Origin: Sphingomonas tagetis
GTDB taxonomy: Bacteria > Pseudomonadota > Alphaproteobacteria > Sphingomonadales > Sphingomonadaceae
DNA: 64,000 nt
Direction: 5' to 3'
Assembly: GCF_024211275.1 (NCBI RefSeq)
Contig: NZ_JAMLDX010000005.1
Coordinates: 186,001 to 250,000 of the forward strand
The notes under the pieces are model-generated. The model ran no database searches, had not been told where the DNA came from, and saw only the letters and a list, made by a program, of their open reading frames with translations. Below, piece by piece: positions 58,249 through 64,000 of the stretch. The position numbers were made by a program, and so were the translations under genes. How positions within the stretch are numbered: position 1 is the stretch's first letter; each line of letters begins with the position of its first letter.

Positions 58249-59544
58249 TCAATTCTTGCTACTCCCGAACCGCCAGCCCTGATCGCAGAGCGCGGCGACG
58301 GTGACGATAAGACCGCTGACCACGAGGATCGGCACGACGCCAAGCGCCGAGTGATCCGGGGACCGCGCCACGATCGCGAGCGCGCCGAGCGGCGCGAGAC
58401 CGCCTGCGATCGCGCCGCCGATCTCCCGTGCCGAGCCAACGCCGGTCGAGCGGGATTCGACGGCGAACTGACGGCTCAGAAAGGAGCCCTGCGGCGCGAA
58501 CATCATCGGCGCAATCAATCCGGTGGCGATCACGATGGCAAGCGCGACCATCCCGGTTTGGGCCGTCGCCAGCAACGCCGTGAACGGATAGGCGAAAAGC
58601 GTTGCCGCGCCGCCGCCTATGGCCAGGATCGCGCGGCTGCTGAACCGGTCGCAGAGCCAGCCGAAGACGGGGATGACGAAGATCGCCACCAGGCTCGCAA
58701 GCGTGACGGCAAAGGCCGTGGTGCTGGCAGGGACCGACTTGAACTGGGTGAGATAGGCCAGCGAGAAGGTTTTGAAGATGTAGCTCAGCGCGTTGTAGCC
58801 GATCGCGACGAAGAACACGACCAGCAGCCCCTTTGCATTCGAGGTAAGCAGCGTCCTGATCGGCGCGGTCTTTGCCTGTCCGCGTTCGAATTGGCGATAT
58901 TCGGGCGTCTCGGGCAGGCTGCTGCGCACCCACAGCCCCAGGAACACGAGCGCGAAGCTCAGCACGAACGGGATGCGCCAGCCGCCGTCGAGGAGAAAAT
59001 CGTCGCCGCCCATCGCAAGCAGATATACGGTCAGCGAGGACAGCAGCAGGCCGAGATTGAGTCCGAGCGCCGGCCATGCGCCCTGCCGCCCGCGCCGGTC
59101 GTGCGAGGCATGCTCATAGGCCGTCACCGCGGCGGCGGCCAGTTCGGCGCCTGCGCCCAGCCCCTGGACGATCCGCAGCGAGACGAGCAGCACCGGCGCC
59201 CAGAAGCCGATCGCCGCATAGGACGGGATCAGCCCGATCGCCGCGGTGCACACGCCCATCAAGGTGAAGGTGACGACCAGCATCTTCTTGCGGCCGAAGC
59301 GGTCGCCGAAATAGCCGAAGAAGATGCCGCCGAGGGGCCGCGCGACGAAGCCGATGGCGAAGGTCGAGAAGGCCGCGAGCGCCGCCGCCTCCGGATCGCT
59401 GTTGTCGAAAAAGACCTTGCCGAAAACGATCGAGGCCATGGTGGCGTAGAGGTAGAAATCATACCATTCCAGCATCGATCCGACGATGGTGGCGGCCCGC
59501 ACCTTGCGATTGCGTTGTCGCGCTTCTGCGTCGGTTTCTGTCAA
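58249..59544 (-). CDS. MHS-family MFS transporter
   Basis: 431-residue metabolite:H+ symporter with the MHS signature GSMLEWYDFYLYATMAS, RPLGGIFFGYFGDRFGRKK and QGLGAGAELAAAAV. Related in family to the one at 47673 but not a close copy. The start is a TTG at 59544 with GGAGA upstream. Its likely cargo is an organic or aromatic acid. It lies downstream of the TonB receptor at 59636 on the same strand. Confidence 0.9.
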   Translation of the reverse strand: MTETDAEARQRNRKVRAATIVGSMLEWYDFYLYATMASIVFGKVFFDNSDPEAAALAAFSTFAIGFVARPLGGIFFGYFGDRFGRKKMLVVTFTLMGVCTAAIGLIPSYAAIGFWAPVLLVSLRIVQGLGAGAELAAAAVTAYEHASHDRRGRQGAWPALGLNLGLLLSSLTVYLLAMGGDDFLLDGGWRIPFVLSFALVFLGLWVRSSLPETPEYRQFERGQAKTAPIRTLLTSNAKGLLVVFFVAIGYNALSYIFKTFSLAYLTQFKSVPASTTAFAVTLASLVAIFVIPVFGWLCDRFSSRAILAIGGGAATLFAYPFTALLATAQTGMVALAIVIATGLIAPMMFAPQGSFLSRQFAVESRSTGVGSAREIGGAIAGGLAPLGALAIVARSPDHSALGVVPILVVSGLIVTVAALCDQGWRFGSSKN

Positions 59545-59635
59545 GATCGCGTCTCCGTGCGGCCGCTGGCGACGGCCGCCATGCGCTCGCTGACCGGGCG
59601 CCGGGCGCCGCGAGTGGGCGAGCGCCGGCCCGGCA

Positions 59636-61981
59636 TCAGAAGGTCCAGTCTACGGCCGCGCCGAAGGTGCGCGGCGCCGCCGGCGATCCCTGATCGCCGC
59701 TCGAAGCGACCGAGATGTTGGAATAATATTGCTTGCCGAGCAGGTTCTTGGACCAGAGGCGCAGCTTCCAGTGGTCGCCGGGAAGCTTGAGGGCGAGTTC
59801 GGTGTTCACCAGATCGTAAGCGGGCTGCCGGACCCGGTTGGCGGCGTCCCAGTAGAAGCCGCCATTGTGGAACCAGGACGCGTTCCAGTTGAACTCGCCG
59901 ATGGCGGTCGGGATCGCCCAGTTGACGCCGAGGGTCGAGGTGAAGCCGGGCGCGCGGACGAGCTGTTTGCCCGAGGCGTCGATCGCAGAGGAGGCGCTGT
60001 TGTACGGCGCGGCGGTGCGCGGCACGAGGACGATGGCGCCGGGGAACGCGCTGTAGCGCGAATTGAGCACGCCGATATTGGCGTTGAGGGTGAAGTTGCG
60101 GGTCAGTGCCGCGATCGCTTCGATCTCGCCGCCATAGATGCGCGCGCGCGCGGCGTTGGTGAGCAGCGTGACCGACGGGCTGCCGACCAGCGCGGACACC
60201 TGCAAATTCTGGTAGCTGTAATAGAAGGTGGACAGGTTGAGGCGGAGCTTGCGGTCGAACAGCTCCGACTTGAGGCCGGCCTCGTATGAGTCGAGCACTT
60301 CCGGCTTGACCGCAGGCGCGATGTTCGCGGCCGGGCATGGGGTGCCGACCGGGGTTATCGTGCACATCGCGCCGACGTTGAACTGGCCCGCCTTGAAGCC
60401 GCGATTGACGCTGGCATAGGCCATGACGTCCGGCGCGAGGCGCTGGTCGATCGCGAACCGCCAGGTCAGCTTGCGGAAGGTCTCGGTCTGCGGCTCGACC
60501 AGGCCGGAGATTTGTCCTGCGCGGTTCGACAGGGCGGGCAGCGGCACCGTCGTCGTGTCGAGCCCGACGAAATATTGCTGCGCCCGCAACCGGTCCTGCG
60601 AATAGCGTAGCCCGATCGTCACGCGGGTGGTCGGCGTGACCTTCACGGTCGCCTGACCGTAAGCGGACAGCGCGTTGGTCCGCTGCGACGCGAAGCGATC
60701 GTTCAGATCCTGCAGGAAATAGCCCCGGGTCGTGCGGTTGGCTTCGTTCGTGGCGTTGATGTGGATGTAGTAGAGGCCGGCGGTATATTCGAGCCAGTCG
60801 GGTCCGCTCTCGCCGTTCGACAGCAGCTGCAATTCCTGGGTGAAGGCGCGTGTGGCGGTGTTGCTGCTCGACTGGGCGGCATTGACCTGAGGCGTGCTGT
60901 CGGAGGTGAGGAAGACATAGGCCGAAATGTCCTGATAGGACGTGATCGACTTCAGCGTCGCGAAGCCCGCCCGATAGGCGATCTCGCCGGAGAACAGGTA
61001 ATTCTCGTTCCGTCCGATCCAGGGCGCGTCGGAATCATAGTCGTAGAACCCACCGCGATAGACATAGGGGGTCACGCCGTCGCCGGACAGGATGGCGCCG
61101 GGCAGGCCGTGACGGTACAGGCCCTGATCGGTGCGCAGGCGCGAATACATGCCGCTCAGCTTGATCGTCGTCCGGTCGTCCGGCGTGATGACGATCTTCG
61201 ACCGCGCGCCGAACTCGTTGAGCGCGCCGGCGCGGCGGTCGAAGTCGGGCAGGGTGACCACTTGCCCGTTGACGCGGACCGTGCCCGCGCTTTGCGGGTC
61301 GAAGAAGTTCCTGCCCCAGCCCTTGTGCTGGTTCGTGTAGGACAGCGAGACGTCGCCGGCGATGACGTCGTTGCCGGTGCTGGCATAGAGCGCGCCGGTG
61401 ACGGTCTGGTAGTTACCGTAGCCGATGCTGGCCTTGGCCGTCGTGCCAGCGCCCGGGTCGCTCGTGATGACGTGGATGAGGCCACCGGTGGCGTTGCGCC
61501 CGAACAGCGTGCCTTGCGGTCCCTTGAGCACCTCGACGCGTTCGATATTGTTGAGCGAGAACAGCATCGAATTGGCCGAAGCATTGTAAACGCCATCGAT
61601 ATAGGTCGCGATCGTCGGATCATTGCCGGTCGTGGTCGAGGACGTGCCGATGCCGCGCAGATAAACCTGCACAGCCGAGCTGGTGCGGGTGAAGACGAGG
61701 CCGGGAACGACATTGCCGATATCCGTCAGCTTGGACGCGCCCTGCCGCGCGAGCGATTCAGCGGTGATCGCGCTGATCGCGATCGGCACGTCCTGAAGCC
61801 GCTCGCTGCGCCGTTGCGCGGTGACGACGATCTCTTCCAGGCCCGCCTCGGCCGGCGTGGTTTCGTCGGCCTGCGGTGCCGGCGGGGCGGCCGGCGTCTG
61901 GGGGGAAGGGGAGGGCTGTGCGAATGCAGTTTGCGCCATTGTGCCGACCACGACCGCGGTAACGCAACTCATCTTCTTCAT
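59636..61981 (-). CDS. TonB-dependent receptor
   Basis: 781-residue outer-membrane receptor. Signal peptide MKKMSCVTAVVVGTMAQTAFAQ, a Pro/Ala-rich linker, TonB-box-like EIVVTAQRRSERLQDVPIAI, plug motif RVEVLKGPQGTLFGRNATGG and a barrel ending FGAAVDWTF. Its length and domains are normal. It is followed by the MHS transporter, suggesting a two-membrane uptake route for one compound. Confidence 0.94.
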   Translation of the reverse strand: MKKMSCVTAVVVGTMAQTAFAQPSPSPQTPAAPPAPQADETTPAEAGLEEIVVTAQRRSERLQDVPIAISAITAESLARQGASKLTDIGNVVPGLVFTRTSSAVQVYLRGIGTSSTTTGNDPTIATYIDGVYNASANSMLFSLNNIERVEVLKGPQGTLFGRNATGGLIHVITSDPGAGTTAKASIGYGNYQTVTGALYASTGNDVIAGDVSLSYTNQHKGWGRNFFDPQSAGTVRVNGQVVTLPDFDRRAGALNEFGARSKIVITPDDRTTIKLSGMYSRLRTDQGLYRHGLPGAILSGDGVTPYVYRGGFYDYDSDAPWIGRNENYLFSGEIAYRAGFATLKSITSYQDISAYVFLTSDSTPQVNAAQSSSNTATRAFTQELQLLSNGESGPDWLEYTAGLYYIHINATNEANRTTRGYFLQDLNDRFASQRTNALSAYGQATVKVTPTTRVTIGLRYSQDRLRAQQYFVGLDTTTVPLPALSNRAGQISGLVEPQTETFRKLTWRFAIDQRLAPDVMAYASVNRGFKAGQFNVGAMCTITPVGTPCPAANIAPAVKPEVLDSYEAGLKSELFDRKLRLNLSTFYYSYQNLQVSALVGSPSVTLLTNAARARIYGGEIEAIAALTRNFTLNANIGVLNSRYSAFPGAIVLVPRTAAPYNSASSAIDASGKQLVRAPGFTSTLGVNWAIPTAIGEFNWNASWFHNGGFYWDAANRVRQPAYDLVNTELALKLPGDHWKLRLWSKNLLGKQYYSNISVASSGDQGSPAAPRTFGAAVDWTF

Positions 61982-62112
61982 CGCTTCTCCCCCCGTAATA
62001 TTGTGCTTGTCCTATGTTCGAAGACGTTGGCTCTCGGTGATTGGGTCTGTCTGGCGGACGACATGACAAGGCCGCCGGCCCGCCCCTCCGCAGGCCGGCG
62101 GCGGCATGCGCG

Positions 62113-63273
62113 CTAGTCGAGCTCGCCCTTGCGATAGCCCAGCAGCTTGCGGGCGATCGCGAGGCGATGGATCTCACCCGGTCCCTCGTAAATGTCGATG
62201 ATCCGCGCATCGCGGAAGTATTTCTCGGCCAGATATTCTTCCGAAATACCCTCCGCGCCGAGCAGTTCGAGACAGCCCTGCGTGATCTGGCGCGTGGCCT
62301 TGCCGGACATGGTCTTGGCCATGGCGACCTGAGTCTGGAAACCCTTCGACAATTGGCCGAGCTGCTGCTCCAGCCATTTGCACTGCATGATCACGCCCCA
62401 CGTCGCTTCCCACAGCGCCTCCATGCGTATCAGCTTGTCCTCGGCGAAGCTGCGCGAGGACCGACCCTTGGCATAGTCGACTTCGTCGCCAGCTTCGGCG
62501 AGCTTGCCGTGCGTGAAGTCGAGGATCGAGCGGCACATGCCCAGTCCCAGCGCGGACTGCACCGGGCGGTTGACGTTGAGGCGGGTCTGGATGTTGACGA
62601 AGCCGTTGCCGAGCACGTTCATCGCTGGCACGCGCACGTCCACCATCGAGAAGCTGCCAAGATTATGGTAGCGCGTCCCGAGCTTGCGCCAGGGCTGCCC
62701 GATTTCGAAGCCCGGCGTCCCCTTCAACAGCACGACATTGTAGAAGGGGCGCTTGCCGTCCGCGTCCGGTTCGCCCTTGACGATCACCACCACGCCATCG
62801 CCGAGATCGATATTGGAGATGAACGTCTTCTCGCCGTTCAGGACATATTCGTCGGTCTCCGGATCATATTTGGCGGTGGAGATCATCGCCGACGGATCGG
62901 ATCCGGCGATCGGCTCGCTGACGCCGAAGACGAGCCAGAGATGGCCATAGGCCTTTTTCTGCTCCTCGCTCCCGAGCTCGTTGACGATCCATGTGCCGGA
63001 AGGGGAGGGCGCCGGGCGCGTGTTGAACTCGGGCGCGCCGACCGTCTGCATCAGGCATTCGGTGACCGCGAGGCCGCTGATCGGTGCCTTTTCCTGCGCG
63101 AGCGCGGCATAGGGCGCGATCGTGCCGGCGACGATCGGATGATCGCCGTCGGTCAGCGGCTGGCTTTCGGGAATGCGGTCGATCTCGCGGGCGATCGTCC
63201 GTGCGCGCAGGCGTTCCGCGCGCATCACTTCCATCAACTTGAGGTCGCCTTCGGTCAGGCTGAAATCAACCAC
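62113..63273 (-). CDS. Acyl-CoA dehydrogenase
   Basis: 386-residue FAD-dependent acyl-CoA dehydrogenase. It shows VFGVSEPIAGSDPSAMISTA, YVLNGEKTFISN, CLELLGAEGISEEYLAEKYFRD and the C-terminal IYEGPGEIHRLAIARKLLG, where the Glu of YEG is the likely catalytic base. The start is GTG 63273 with GGGAGA upstream; the frame is open to 63552 but overlaps the next gene. It is in tandem with a second dehydrogenase, and such pairs often form heteromeric enzymes acting on cyclic or branched acyl-CoAs. Confidence 0.92.
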   Translation of the reverse strand: MVDFSLTEGDLKLMEVMRAERLRARTIAREIDRIPESQPLTDGDHPIVAGTIAPYAALAQEKAPISGLAVTECLMQTVGAPEFNTRPAPSPSGTWIVNELGSEEQKKAYGHLWLVFGVSEPIAGSDPSAMISTAKYDPETDEYVLNGEKTFISNIDLGDGVVVIVKGEPDADGKRPFYNVVLLKGTPGFEIGQPWRKLGTRYHNLGSFSMVDVRVPAMNVLGNGFVNIQTRLNVNRPVQSALGLGMCRSILDFTHGKLAEAGDEVDYAKGRSSRSFAEDKLIRMEALWEATWGVIMQCKWLEQQLGQLSKGFQTQVAMAKTMSGKATRQITQGCLELLGAEGISEEYLAEKYFRDARIIDIYEGPGEIHRLAIARKLLGYRKGELD

Positions 63274-63341
63274 GATTCTGTCTCCCAATGTACGGCGGGA
63301 ATGCGGGGATGGCGCTGCCGGTCGCCGGCAGGCGGTTCGGG

Positions 63342-64000
63342 TCAGACACCGGCGGCGCCTTCCAGCACGGAAATCGCGCGCGCGTTGCGATACCAGAGCT
63401 CGACCGGGTGCCCCTTGGTGAAGCCATGGCCGCCGAGCATCTGCAGGCCGTGATCGGCGATGAAGATGATCTGCTGGCCGGCATAGGTGAAAGCGAGCTG
63501 CGCCTGTTGCGTGACCGGCTGGCGTTCCTCCAGCGCCCAGGCCGCCTTCCACGTCATCCAGCGCATGGCCTCGACGTCCATGTGGATGTCGGCGATGGTG
63601 AAGGCGATGAACTGCTTCTTGGCGAGCGGCGTGCCGTGCACGATCCGGTCCTTGACGTAGGGGATGACATAGTCGCGGATGCCGCGCCCGAGCCCCGTCA
63701 TGATCGCGGCGAGCGCGATACGCGCCCCGTCGATGATCTGCTGGACATCAGCGCCCTTGTCCTCGCCGAGGCGCATGGCGGCGGGCACCGTGACATTCTC
63801 GAACGTCACCTCCGCCAGTTCCAGCGCGCGCAGGCCCAGCGTGCCCTTCGGCTCGGCGATCGAAACGCCGGGCGTATCGCGCGGCACGATCAGCGCATCT
63901 GCTACGCCGTCGCTCTCGGCGATCACGAGGAAGTGGCTGCATTGGCTCGCCATCGGCACCATCGCCTTGCGGCCGTTGAGGATATAGTTGTCGCCGTCGC
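63342..64000 (-). CDS. Acyl-CoA dehydrogenase, N-terminus cut by window edge
   Basis: The frame is open to base 64000 and clearly continues beyond (DGDNYILNGRKAMVPMA precedes the internal Met at 63962). Visible family features are FLVIAESDG, PRDTPGVSI, a flavin-domain core with GARIALAAIMTGLGRG, then QMLGGHGFTKGHPVELWYRN and ISVLEGAAGV at the end. It lies 68 bases upstream of the dehydrogenase at 62113 on the same strand, probably in one operon. Confidence 0.92.
   Translation of the reverse strand, partial: DGDNYILNGRKAMVPMASQCSHFLVIAESDGVADALIVPRDTPGVSIAEPKGTLGLRALELAEVTFENVTVPAAMRLGEDKGADVQQIIDGARIALAAIMTGLGRGIRDYVIPYVKDRIVHGTPLAKKQFIAFTIADIHMDVEAMRWMTWKAAWALEERQPVTQQAQLAFTYAGQQIIFIADHGLQMLGGHGFTKGHPVELWYRNARAISVLEGAAGV

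Overview
This window looks like the chromosome or a large plasmid of an aerobic alphaproteobacterium, most likely a sphingomonad. Three things suggest that: high GC, a dense series of TonB-dependent receptors with AQ-ending signal peptides, and bacterial class I P450s that resemble the CYP108, CYP199 and CYP101 types known from Novosphingobium and relatives. No rRNA, tRNA, transposase, integrase or CRISPR array was seen. Almost every gene belongs to uptake or breakdown of hydrophobic, aromatic or ester-containing carbon sources.

Layout. 1-6.2 kb: a TonB receptor running off the left edge, a LysR regulator, a proline iminopeptidase-type hydrolase, an SHMT-like PLP enzyme and a PhyH-type dioxygenase. 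6.4-11.5 kb: a minus-strand operon (aldehyde dehydrogenase, SDR, enoyl-CoA hydratase, ferredoxin) divergent from a CYP108-like P450. 11.5-15.2 kb: a four-gene minus-strand operon matching terephthalate catabolism in content and order (tphA2-tphA3-tphB-tphA1), with GTGA overlaps at all three junctions. 15.5-20.2 kb, divergent from it: a CYP199-type P450, its ferredoxin, an SDR, an aldehyde dehydrogenase and an alpha/beta hydrolase. I infer that this set oxidises a para-substituted benzoate to terephthalate, which the tph enzymes convert to protocatechuate. 20.2-28.5 kb: MFS transporter, acyl-CoA dehydrogenase, aldehyde dehydrogenase, family VIII esterase, DUF4440 protein, second MFS and second LysR.

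28.6-37.4 kb: a TonB receptor, a Baeyer-Villiger monooxygenase, an HSL-type esterase, then a tight operon catB-yciI-like-pcaI-pcaJ-pcaD of the beta-ketoadipate pathway, in which a YciI-type protein occupies the usual place of catC. 37.4-55.1 kb: five more hydrolases and three SDRs interleaved with two TonB receptors that are paralogues of each other and two MFS transporters. 55.2-64 kb: a CYP101-like P450, a small conserved-looking protein, two MFS transporters, a TonB receptor and a tandem acyl-CoA dehydrogenase pair running off the right edge.

The most interesting non-coding signal is a 29-bp element found three times in nearly identical form (28478, 41780, 43290), with a diverged fourth copy upstream of tphA2 (15222). 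Its core is an inverted repeat GAWAC-N5-GTRTC. It probably marks a regulon linking these modules. All statements come from reading the sequence and from memory of protein families; no database search was run.
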